DNA of 37,689 bases from an uncultured Gemmiger sp. GTDB lineage: Bacteria; Bacillota; Clostridia; Oscillospirales; Ruminococcaceae. The notes beneath the pieces were generated by a model. The model had not been told where the DNA came from, did no database searches, and saw only the letters and a list, made by a program, of their open reading frames with translations. The translations under genes were made by a program, and so were the position numbers. The DNA lies in the NCBI GenBank assembly GCA_947629015.1, contig CANRCB010000019.1:1-37689 (forward strand), given 5' to 3'. The stretch's first letter is position 1. Each line of letters begins with the position of its first letter. Shown one piece after another: positions 14,798 through 21,469 of this stretch.

Positions 14798-15292
14798 ATG
14801 GAATTCCGCGCCATGCGGCGGGCAGGGCAGCAGCTGCCGCAGGCCGCCTGCCTTGCCATCCTGCAAAAAAACACCGCCGGCGTGCTGGCGGTGCTGGGGG
14901 ACGGCGGCTGGCCCTACGCGGTGCCGCTGAGCTATGTGTACGCCGACGGGTGCCTGTACTTCCACTGCGCCAAAACGGGGCACAAGCTGGATGCCCTGCG
15001 CGGCTGTGACAAGGCGTCGTTCTGCGTCATCGACAGGGACGAGGTCGTCCCGGAAAAATACACCACGTATTTCCGCAGCGTCATCGCCTTTGGCCGGGCG
15101 GAGCTTTTGCAGGGGGAGGCGGTGCGCGCCGCCATCGAAACGCTGGCCGTCAAATACAACCCCGCCGACAGCGCCGAAAACCGCGCCCGCCTGATCGAGA
15201 AGGAACTGCCCGCCCTGTGCATGGTGCGCCTGCGCATCGAACATATGACCGGCAAGCAGGCCCGCGAACTGGCCGAGGCCGGCCGGTTTTGA
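14798..15292 (+). CDS. Pyridoxamine 5'-phosphate oxidase-fold (NimA-like) flavoprotein
   Basis: This 164-residue protein belongs to the FMN-binding split-barrel group: MRRAGQQLPQAACLAILQKN, then GVLAVLGDGGWPYAVPLSYV, LYFHCAKTGHKLDALRGCDK and ASFCVIDRDEVVPEKYTTYF, and a C-terminal VRLRIEHMTGKQARE. This pattern is shared with proteins annotated as pyridoxamine 5'-phosphate oxidase family or NimA-like, which are small cytoplasmic flavin or haem binders with mostly unknown substrates. The ATG at 14798 has AAGGGGG about 8 nt upstream. It is probably co-transcribed with the cysteine-rich gene. It converges on the GNAT gene at 15359; the 66-nt gap has GC-rich repeats but no clear terminator. Confidence 0.9.
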   Translation: MEFRAMRRAGQQLPQAACLAILQKNTAGVLAVLGDGGWPYAVPLSYVYADGCLYFHCAKTGHKLDALRGCDKASFCVIDRDEVVPEKYTTYFRSVIAFGRAELLQGEAVRAAIETLAVKYNPADSAENRARLIEKELPALCMVRLRIEHMTGKQARELAEAGRF

Positions 15293-15358
15293 CCGCCCTG
15301 CCGGGAAAGGCCGGAACGGGGCCCGCTGTTTTGGCCGCCGGGGCGCGCCGGCGCGGGG

Positions 15359-16351
15359 CTAATGCAAATTCGGCCGGTCCTGGTCGCCGTCGGCCTTGAA
15401 CAGCACAAAATTTTCCGGCGCCGAGGTGAAATAGTAATACTCGGTGTTTTCCCGCAGCGGCGGCGCCAGATAGTTGGGGATGACGGCGCCGTCGCCCTCG
15501 CACCGCTCCCGGAAGCCGGCGGCGCAAAACACCTCCGGCGCGATGCCGGCGTTGTAACAGTCCATATATTCCGCTTTGGCGGCGCGCAAAATGCCGTCCA
15601 GCGCGGCGCCAAGGCGCGGCAATGTTTCGTCCGCGCCAAGATAGTCCACCAGGCGCACCACCGGCGTGCAGCCGGTATCGGCGGCGGGCACGGTGCGCGT
15701 CACGGCAAGGGCGAGCGGCCGGCCGTTTTCCCGTGCCGCCCACACGCCGTAGCGAAACCACGGGTTTTCAAAATAGCGGTGGATGAGGTAGGCAAGGTCC
15801 TTGCGCGGCGTGTGCGGGGTATCCGGCAGGCCCAAAGCGCGCAGCGCCGCGGCGCCCTCCACCCGTTCCAGCGCCAGGCCGCCGCCCGCCGGCGGCGCCG
15901 GCCGCGCGTTTTGGCAAAGGGCAGGGGGGACGGCGGCGTTCACACGGTAATAGTGCCGCAGCCGCCCGGCCTCCCAGCCGAGGAAGCGGTAAAACGCCAT
16001 CGTTTTGGGGCGGATGTTGTTGCACGCCACCACCCGCGCGCCGGCAAGGCGCGGCAGGGCCTCCATCAGCTCCAGCCCCACGCCGTTGTGCCCCTTGGCC
16101 GCCGCCCATACGCTGACCCAGATATCCGGCCGCGGCGCGCTGCCGGCCGGTATGTACCCGGCAACAGCCAGCAGCCGCCCGCCCTGCTCGGCCAGGGCGA
16201 AGCGCGGCGCGCCGTTGGGCCCCGCGTAGTAGTAGCGGTACATCTCCGGCACGTTCAAAAGCGGCAGGCGCATATCAAAATTTTCGTTGACAAAACCGAT
16301 AACGGCGGCATCCTCGCCGGGGCGGGCCAGCCGGAACAGCACCTCAGACAA
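15359..16351 (-). CDS. GNAT-family acyltransferase, last gene of the ACP operon
   Basis: This 330-residue protein begins VLFRLARPGEDAAVIGFVNE, a GNAT N-terminus, followed by the acyl-CoA-binding-like strand WVSVWAAAKGHNGVGLELME and NNIRPKTMAFYRFLGWEAGR, a typical 'N...A..FY...GF' GNAT end. The second half (residues about 150-330) is a further domain of unclear fold ending YYFTSAPENFVLFKADGDQD. The start is TTG at 16351, inside the SDR gene (8-nt overlap), so they are translationally coupled; GGGGGG lies about 8 nt upstream. Being the terminal gene after ACP, MaoC hydratase and SDR, it may transfer an acyl chain made by those enzymes onto an amino sugar or other acceptor. That role is inference. 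Confidence 0.8.
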   Translation of the reverse strand: MSEVLFRLARPGEDAAVIGFVNENFDMRLPLLNVPEMYRYYYAGPNGAPRFALAEQGGRLLAVAGYIPAGSAPRPDIWVSVWAAAKGHNGVGLELMEALPRLAGARVVACNNIRPKTMAFYRFLGWEAGRLRHYYRVNAAVPPALCQNARPAPPAGGGLALERVEGAAALRALGLPDTPHTPRKDLAYLIHRYFENPWFRYGVWAARENGRPLALAVTRTVPAADTGCTPVVRLVDYLGADETLPRLGAALDGILRAAKAEYMDCYNAGIAPEVFCAAGFRERCEGDGAVIPNYLAPPLRENTEYYYFTSAPENFVLFKADGDQDRPNLH

Positions 16352-17084
16352 TCGCCGAGCCCCCCGTGACCGGCAGCGTCACGCCGGTGATGAACCCCGC
16401 CTCGTCCCCCAGCAAAAACTCCATCGCCGGGGCCACGTCCTCGGGGCGGGCGTTGCGGCCCATGGGGTTGTCGGCCGCGGCGGCCTCCACGATAAGGGCG
16501 GGGGTGTCCTTCAGGAAATTCGTCTCCATCATGCTGGGCGCCACACAGTTCACCGTGACGCCAAAGGGCGCATACTCCACCGCCAGGCTTTTCACAAGGC
16601 CGCCCAGCGCGCTTTTGGCCATCACATAGGCGGCGGTGTTTTTGGGCGGCGCGCCCAAGGTATAGCTTGTCTGGATGAACAGCACCCGCCCGAACTTTGC
16701 CCGCGCCATGCCCGGCAAAACCGCCTTGGCCAGCGCCACGGCGCTGTGCAGCTGCACCTCCAGGTCACGGTCAAAACGGGCCTCGTCCAGCTTTTTGAAC
16801 TTGGCGTTCACCACCGGCAGCGCCGGCAGATGCACAAAATGCGTGGGCGCGGGGCAGCCCTCCAGCACCGAGACGAAGGCCGCCACGGCGCCCCGGTCGG
16901 AAAGGTCCACGTCAAAGGTCTTGACCATGCCGGGGTATGCGGCGCACAGCGGCGCCAGTTTGGCCACGTCACCGTAGCCCTGCGCCAGCACCGTGCTGCC
17001 CGCCGGCGCGTGGGCCAGCAGGCGGCGCAAAAGCGCCTGGCCGATATCGCTCGTCGCGCCCGTTACCAGATAGGTATATGCCAT
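16344..17084 (-). CDS. SDR oxidoreductase of the ACP operon
   Basis: This 246-residue SDR has TGATSDIGQALLRRLLA (cofactor motif TGATSDIG, residues about 8-15), a serine in LFIQTSYTLGAPP, and the catalytic AAYVMAKSALGGL (Tyr-xxx-Lys). The C-terminus is FITGVTLPVTGGSAIV. It is distinct from the SDR at 8048: the NNAG motif is replaced by FVHLPALPVVN. With ACP and a MaoC hydratase next to it, a 3-oxoacyl thioester reductase role is the natural guess; an alternative is a sugar-nucleotide oxidoreductase. The ATG at 17084 has GAAGGAGGGG upstream; 18 nt separate it from the MaoC stop. Confidence 0.87.
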   Translation of the reverse strand: MAYTYLVTGATSDIGQALLRRLLAHAPAGSTVLAQGYGDVAKLAPLCAAYPGMVKTFDVDLSDRGAVAAFVSVLEGCPAPTHFVHLPALPVVNAKFKKLDEARFDRDLEVQLHSAVALAKAVLPGMARAKFGRVLFIQTSYTLGAPPKNTAAYVMAKSALGGLVKSLAVEYAPFGVTVNCVAPSMMETNFLKDTPALIVEAAAADNPMGRNARPEDVAPAMEFLLGDEAGFITGVTLPVTGGSAIV

Positions 17085-17102
17085 GGCAAGCCCCTCCTTC
17101 GT

Positions 17103-17528
17103 TTACCTGGCCAGCCCCGCCTTGATGGTGCCGCGCGTCACCTTCTGGCCGTCCTGGTTGGTGATGGTGGCCTTGATCTCGGCCTCGGCGGCAAACTCGC
17201 TCACATCCGTCACGGTGCCGGTGACGGTCAGCACGTCACCGATAAAGACCGGCCGCGCGAACCGGCACTCCACCCCATGCAAAAGGCAGTGCTCCCCCGG
17301 CAGGTACACCCCCGCCAGCGTCGAGAACAGGCCGCCGCACAGCATCCCGTAGACCACGCGCCCCTTGTACCCGCGCTGCCGGGCATACGCCCCGTCCATG
17401 TGGATGGGGGACACGTCGCCCGTGGCGGCGGCGAACGCGGCCATCATCTCCTCCGTCACCGTCACGGTAAAGCTCTCGGTCAGGCCGGGGCGCATATCGG
17501 CCAGGGTATAGCGGTTCACCGCCGTCAC
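17103..17528 (-). CDS. MaoC-like (R)-specific hydratase/dehydratase
   Basis: This 141-residue hot-dog-fold protein has the hydratase-2 motif ATGDVSPIHMDGAYARQRGY with the catalytic Asp and His, then GRVVYGMLCGGLFSTLAGVY, and a C-terminal strand pair (VTGTVTDVSE, AEAEIKATITNQDG). MaoC-like enzymes hydrate trans-2-enoyl thioesters to (R)-3-hydroxyacyl thioesters or do the reverse. Start: GTG at 17528 overlaps the ACP stop by 4 nt (GTGA), a coupling arrangement; a second GTG at 17519 is an alternative. It lies between ACP and SDR genes, so an acyl-ACP substrate is likely. Confidence 0.88.
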   Translation of the reverse strand: MTAVNRYTLADMRPGLTESFTVTVTEEMMAAFAAATGDVSPIHMDGAYARQRGYKGRVVYGMLCGGLFSTLAGVYLPGEHCLLHGVECRFARPVFIGDVLTVTGTVTDVSEFAAEAEIKATITNQDGQKVTRGTIKAGLAR

Positions 17529-17767
17529 CCCGCCATGCGGGCCACAAGGTCCAGCAGGTCGCCCACGTCCTTGAGCCCGCGCACATCGGCAAGCTTGAAT
17601 TTGATCTTGAAGCGCTTTTCGATGGCGGTCAGCAGGTTGATCTGCTCCAGGCTGTCCCAATCCTCGATGTCCCCCGCGTTGGTGGCGCGGGTGATGACGA
17701 GGGTGTCGTCGTCAAAATTGTCGCGGAAGATCTCCTGTACGGCGGCCAAAATCTCCTGTTCGGTCAT
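17525..17767 (-). CDS. Acyl carrier protein
   Basis: This 80-residue acidic protein begins MTEQEILAAVQEIFRDNFDD and has the 4'-phosphopantetheine site IEDWDSLEQINLLTAIEKRF, where the DSL serine is modified. The sequence differs from housekeeping AcpP (usual DSLD(V/T)VE) in having WDSLEQINLL, a form common in secondary or polysaccharide-linked ACPs. It is the first gene of a four-gene minus-strand operon with MaoC hydratase, SDR and GNAT enzymes. The ATG at 17767 has AAAGGAG about 10 nt upstream and a promoter at 17807-17835. Confidence 0.92.
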   Translation of the reverse strand: MTEQEILAAVQEIFRDNFDDDTLVITRATNAGDIEDWDSLEQINLLTAIEKRFKIKFKLADVRGLKDVGDLLDLVARMAG

Positions 17768-17806
17768 GGCTGGATGGCTCCTTTGCAAAAAATAGTGTGT
17801 GAACAC

Positions 17807-17835
17807 AATATAGCATGAAATCGCCCGCCGCGCAA
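17807..17835 (-). promoter_or_regulatory. Promoter of the ACP-MaoC-SDR-GNAT operon, with a small palindrome at the start site
   Basis: On the minus strand TTGCGC (17835-17830), a 17-nt spacer and TATATT (17812-17807). Directly downstream, overlapping the expected start point, is the palindrome TGTGT-GA-ACACA (17796-17807), which could be an operator. It is divergent from the YfhO promoter. Confidence 0.6.
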
Positions 17836-17857
17836 CCACGCTTTTACAAGCCGCCTC

Positions 17858-17886
17858 TTGCGCCGGCGGCACTTTTTTTGTATGAT
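17858..17886 (+). promoter_or_regulatory. Promoter of the yfhO-like gene
   Basis: TTGCGC (17858-17863), a 17-nt spacer with a run of seven T, and TATGAT (17881-17886). The two divergent -35 boxes are only 22 nt apart. Confidence 0.65.
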
Positions 17887-17911
17887 GATACCACGATAGG
17901 GGGCATCCGCC

Positions 17912-20287
17912 ATGCCGCGCTGTGTTCTGCAAACCGCAAAGGCGCCCGCCCGCCGGTACTGGCAGGTGTTCGGGCTGTGCTTTTTGTGTGCCGCTGTGCT
18001 GTTTTTGCCGCACGTCATCGCCGACGCCGCGGCCGCGGGCAGCTTTTTCCGCTATGCCGGGGATTTTAATGACCAGATGGTCCCCTTTACCGCCTACGCC
18101 AACGCTTTTTTGAAGCAGGGCGGCACCTTCAGCTGGGCAACGGACCTTGGCAGCGGCTTTGTCAACGCCTATTCCTACTACTGCCTGGGCAGCCCGTTTT
18201 TCTGGCTGCTGCTGCCGCTGCCCGCGCGCTGGGTGCCGTGGGCCATCGTGCCGGTGCTGTGCCTCAAATTCGCCGTTGCGGGCGGCGGGGCCTACCTGTG
18301 GGCGCGGCGCTGGCTGCACAGCGCCCAAAAAGGGGAGGGCTGGGCCATGCTCGCCGGGTGCCTGTACGCTTTTTGCGGGGCAAACGTCTACAACATCTTC
18401 TTCTACTTTTTCCTCGATGCCGCTGCGCTGTTCCCCTACCTGCTCAAAAGTTTGGACGACGCCGTGTTCGACGGCCGCTTTGGGCGCCTGCCGCTGTGGG
18501 TGGCGGTGTGCATGCTCACCAACTATTTCTTTTTTGCCGGGCAGGCGGTGTTCCTCGTGCTGTACTTCGCCTGCCTGCTGGCGGGGCGCGCGTTCCGCCT
18601 GACGCCGCGCCTGTTCGGCCGCCTTGCGTGGGAGACGCTGCTCGGCTGCCTGATGGGCTGCCTTCTGCTGCTGCCGGCGGGGCTCTCGCTGCTGCAAAAC
18701 CCCCGCACCGTCGACCCCTTCAACGGGTACGGATACTTTTTCTACAACGACCCGCAGCAGTACGGCGCCATCTTGTACAGCGCCCTGCTCATGCCCGATA
18801 CCCCCTACCTGGCGGACCTGTTTACCGGCGGCGTGTTCAAGTGGACCAGCCTCTCGGCGTGGCTACCGGTGGCGGGCGTGGCCGGGGGCGTGGCCTTCTG
18901 CCGCGCATGGCGGCGTCACCCCTTTGCAAAATTGCTCAAGGTATGCGTCGTGTGTGCCCTTGTGCCGGTGCTCAACAGCCTGTTCTACGCCCTCAATTCC
19001 AGCTATTACGCGCGGTGGTACTATATGCCCGTGCTGGTGCTGTGCGCCGCCACCGCCCGCGCCCTGCAAAGCGATGCCGTCTGCCGCGGGGTGCTGCCCG
19101 GCGCGCTGGGCCTGGTGGCCGCGGCCACCGCGAGCGCGGCGCTGTTCGCCCTTGTGCCCAACACCGGGGAGGAGGGCACGGCCCTCGGCGTGGTGGACTA
19201 CCAGCCCCGCTTCTGGGCGCTGTGGGGCATCAGCCTGCTGGGGCTGGGCATCTTTGCGCTGCTGCTGCGCGGCCGCGCCCGGCTGGCCGGGCGCTTTGCC
19301 GCCGCGGCCACCGCCGCCGTGCTGGGCTTTACGCTTTTGTGGGGCACCGTGCACCTGAGCATCGGCAAATACGGCCAGTGGGGCAACGACCGCGCGCTCT
19401 ACCGTGAGACCTACGCCGCGGCCGAGGCTGTCCGCGCCGTGCTGCCCGCCTGGGAGGACGCCGGCTTTTACCGCATCGACGCCTATGAGGCGCACAACAA
19501 CCTCGGTATCTGGTTCGACGAGAGCTGTTTGCAGCATTTCAATACCACCGTCGCGCCGCATATTTTGGAATTTTACCCCTCGGTGGGCATCCCGCGGGAC
19601 GTCAACTCCAAGCCCGACGCGGCGCTGTACGCGCTGCGCGGCCTGCTCAGCGTGCGGTATACCCTTGTCCCCCTTGACAAGGAGGAGGACTGGCAGGCGC
19701 AGGCGGTGCCCGGCTGGACCCGCTGCGCCGAAACGGGCGGATACGCCGTGTATGAGAACGACAATTTCCTGCCCATGGGCTTTGCACTGGACGCCGCCCT
19801 CACCCCCGAGGAATTGGAGGCCGCCCCGGCGGACCACCGCGCCGCGCTGCTGCTGCGCGCGCTGGTGCTGCCGCAGGCGGACGCCGCCGCGCAGGGCCTT
19901 GCCCCGCTGGAGGAGGAACGGCGCAGCGGCTTTGCCTACGCCGACTATGTGCGGGACATCGCCGCCTGCCGCGCAAACGGCGTGCGCGCGTTTACCGCCA
20001 CCCGCACCGGCTTTACCGCCGAGACGGACTACGCCGCCGCGCGCTGGGTGCTGTTCACCGTGCCGTATGACGACGGCTTTACCGCCACCGTCAACGGCGG
20101 GGCGGTGCCCGTCTACAACGCCGACAACGGCCTGATGGCGGTGCGCGTGCCCGCCGGCCATGCCGACATCGTGTTCACCTACCGCACGCCCGGCCTGCGC
20201 GCAAGCGCCGCGCTCACGCTGGGCGGCCTTGGGGCGTATCTTGTATATCTTGTGTGCCTTGCCCGCCGCCGCCACAAAAAGAAGTAA
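17912..20287 (+). CDS. YfhO family membrane protein (GT-C-type glycosyltransferase-like)
   Basis: This 791-residue protein has about a dozen membrane helices followed by a large extracellular C-terminal domain and a final helix with a basic tail (RRRHKKK). Family marks are FRYAGDFNDQMVPFTAYANA after the first helix (acidic loop), GTFSWATDLGSGFVNAYSYY, and YAFCGANVYNIFFYFFLDA. In B. subtilis YfhO is implicated in glycosylation of lipoteichoic acid, using an undecaprenyl-linked sugar on the outer face. The substrate here is unknown. The ATG at 17912 follows ATAGGGGGC. It is alone on the plus strand, with a terminator after it, and divergent from the ACP operon, which might supply an acyl group to the same surface polymer (inference). 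Confidence 0.9.
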   Translation: MPRCVLQTAKAPARRYWQVFGLCFLCAAVLFLPHVIADAAAAGSFFRYAGDFNDQMVPFTAYANAFLKQGGTFSWATDLGSGFVNAYSYYCLGSPFFWLLLPLPARWVPWAIVPVLCLKFAVAGGGAYLWARRWLHSAQKGEGWAMLAGCLYAFCGANVYNIFFYFFLDAAALFPYLLKSLDDAVFDGRFGRLPLWVAVCMLTNYFFFAGQAVFLVLYFACLLAGRAFRLTPRLFGRLAWETLLGCLMGCLLLLPAGLSLLQNPRTVDPFNGYGYFFYNDPQQYGAILYSALLMPDTPYLADLFTGGVFKWTSLSAWLPVAGVAGGVAFCRAWRRHPFAKLLKVCVVCALVPVLNSLFYALNSSYYARWYYMPVLVLCAATARALQSDAVCRGVLPGALGLVAAATASAALFALVPNTGEEGTALGVVDYQPRFWALWGISLLGLGIFALLLRGRARLAGRFAAAATAAVLGFTLLWGTVHLSIGKYGQWGNDRALYRETYAAAEAVRAVLPAWEDAGFYRIDAYEAHNNLGIWFDESCLQHFNTTVAPHILEFYPSVGIPRDVNSKPDAALYALRGLLSVRYTLVPLDKEEDWQAQAVPGWTRCAETGGYAVYENDNFLPMGFALDAALTPEELEAAPADHRAALLLRALVLPQADAAAQGLAPLEEERRSGFAYADYVRDIAACRANGVRAFTATRTGFTAETDYAAARWVLFTVPYDDGFTATVNGGAVPVYNADNGLMAVRVPAGHADIVFTYRTPGLRASAALTLGGLGAYLVYLVCLARRRHKKK

Positions 20288-20329
20288 CAGAAGGGTTAAA
20301 GCCCCCGCGCCGAAAGGGGGCCAAACCTT

Positions 20330-20362
20330 ACAAAAGGCTTTGCCAATGGCAAAGCCTTTTGT
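20330..20362. terminator. Terminator after the yfhO-like gene
   Basis: Arms 20330-20344 and 20348-20362 form a perfect 15-bp stem with an AAT loop; the arm ends carry AAAA and TTTT. A second small hairpin (GCCCCC/GGGGGC, 20301-20321) precedes it. Confidence 0.85.
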
Positions 20363-20420
20363 GCAGGGTGGAGAAAAACCGGCTTTTGTGCAAATTAGCC
20401 AAACCAAACAGCGTAAAATG

Positions 20421-20429
20421 TGCTATAAT
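20421..20429 (+). promoter_or_regulatory. Extended -10 promoter of the HPr-like gene
   Basis: TGC-TATAAT (20421-20429) is a perfect extended -10 with no clear -35 box. The leader to the start codon is about 107 nt and contains GC-rich inverted repeats (CGGGCGGCC / GGCCCG) of unknown purpose. Confidence 0.6.
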
Positions 20430-20543
20430 GCACAATAGCAGAGGCGATACGCACGGCACACGGCCGGGCGGCCCTGCGCCGGCCCGCCCCTTTGGGAAAG
20501 TAGGGGCCGAGGCCGAACGACCTGTACCATGGAGGTATTTACA

Positions 20544-20768
20544 ATGGTCAAGCAAGTCAAGATTTCCAACTTCAGCGAAGTCCGGGAGATCGTGTCTGCC
20601 GCCACCGAGTTTTATAATGACAAGATCGGCGTACACGATATCAAGGGCAGCATCGCCGATGCCAAGAGCATCCTCGGCATGATGAGCCTGGACTACAGCC
20701 ACCCGGTCGAGATCGTGTGCGAGGACGAGAACGTCCTGGCCCGCGTCGTCAAGGGCCTGCGGCAGTAA
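20544..20768 (+). CDS. HPr-like protein lacking the phosphorylatable histidine
   Basis: This 74-residue protein has the HPr fold pattern: the regulatory-serine region AKSILGMMSLDYSHPVEIVC matches canonical LKSIMGVMSL, keeping the HPrK target serine (Ser42). The N-terminal active-site stretch, normally SGIHARPA, reads NFSEVREIVSAATEF with no histidine, so it cannot be a PTS phosphocarrier. Such proteins, resembling Crh in being regulatory, occur in Clostridia; a signalling or CcpA-cofactor role is a guess. The ATG at 20544 has GGAGGT 7 nt upstream; another in-frame ATG (20529) precedes that ribosome site. It is monocistronic between hairpins. Confidence 0.85.
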   Translation: MVKQVKISNFSEVREIVSAATEFYNDKIGVHDIKGSIADAKSILGMMSLDYSHPVEIVCEDENVLARVVKGLRQ

Positions 20769-20780
20769 AAGATCCGGAAC

Positions 20781-20821
20781 GCGCAAGGGGGGCGGGCCAT
20801 TTGGCCCGCCCCCCCTTGCGC
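20781..20821. terminator. Long GC-rich hairpin after the HPr-like gene
   Basis: GCGCAAGGGGGGCGGGCC (20781-20798) pairs with 20803-20821, allowing one extra C, loop ATTT. There is no U-tract. The last bases double as the -35 box of the next promoter. Confidence 0.6.
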
Positions 20822-20844
20822 GCGGTACGGATGTATGATACAAT
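20816..20844 (+). promoter_or_regulatory. Promoter of the LURP-one gene
   Basis: TTGCGC (20816-20821), a 17-nt spacer and TACAAT (20839-20844), 41 nt upstream of the start codon. Confidence 0.65.
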
Positions 20845-20885
20845 GTAAGAAATCCGGCCAAAACCGAAAAAGGAGGGCAGCCGAC

Positions 20886-21404
20886 ATGAAGCTGTACATG
20901 AAGCAAAAGGTCTTTTCCTGGGGGGACAAGTTCACCATCACCGACGAAAGCGGCGAAACGCTGTACTACGTGGAGGGCGAGATGTTCACCCTCGGCCACA
21001 AGCTGCACATCTACGATGCGCAGCACCGCGAGGTGGCCTACGTCCACCAGAAGCTCCTCAGCCTGCTGGCAAAGTTCTTTGTCACGGTGGACGGCAGGGA
21101 AGAGGCCGAGGTCGTGCGGGAGATATCGCTTTTGCACCCCAAATACGTCGTCAAAGGCCCCGACTGGGAGGCCAAGGGCGACATCCTCGGCCATGACTAC
21201 AACATCCACAAGGGCAGCGAGGTCATCGCCGCCGTGCACTGGAAGTGGATGGCCTGGGGCGATACCTATGAGATCGACGTGGCCGACCCCGCCAACGAGG
21301 TGCTGGCCCTGGCCACCGTGCTGACCATCGACGCCGTCAACTTTGACATCAATTCCTCCGAGTCCGCCGCCCACGCCAACCCCACCCCGCCGCCCCAACA
21401 GTAA
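20886..21404 (+). CDS. LURP-one-related (tubby-like barrel) protein
   Basis: The 172-residue protein has the LURP-one pattern of antiparallel strands: KLYMKQKVFSWGDKFTITDE, LYYVEGEMFTLGHKLHIYD, EVAYVHQKLLSLLAKFFVTV and YVVKGPDWEAKGDILGHDY. The fold is a Tubby-like 12-stranded barrel around a central helix; bacterial members (YxjI-type) have no settled function, with lipid or membrane-related roles proposed for the superfamily. The Pro/Asn-rich tail (ANPTPPPQQ) is unstructured. The ATG at 20886 has AGGAGGGC 8 nt upstream. Single gene with its own promoter and terminator; cytoplasmic. Confidence 0.92.
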   Translation: MKLYMKQKVFSWGDKFTITDESGETLYYVEGEMFTLGHKLHIYDAQHREVAYVHQKLLSLLAKFFVTVDGREEAEVVREISLLHPKYVVKGPDWEAKGDILGHDYNIHKGSEVIAAVHWKWMAWGDTYEIDVADPANEVLALATVLTIDAVNFDINSSESAAHANPTPPPQQ

Positions 21405-21417
21405 ACCGTACAAAATT

Positions 21418-21452
21418 GCGCCCCCGGCCTTTGCTGCAAAGGCCGGGGGCGC
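21418..21452. terminator. Bidirectional terminator between LURP-one gene and murC
   Basis: A 15-bp GC-rich stem (GCGCCCCCGGCCTTT with its complement) around a short loop, followed on the minus strand by AATTTTG and on the plus strand by GTTTGCC. It serves convergent genes. Confidence 0.75.
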
Positions 21453-21469
21453 GTTTGCCTGCCCGATTT

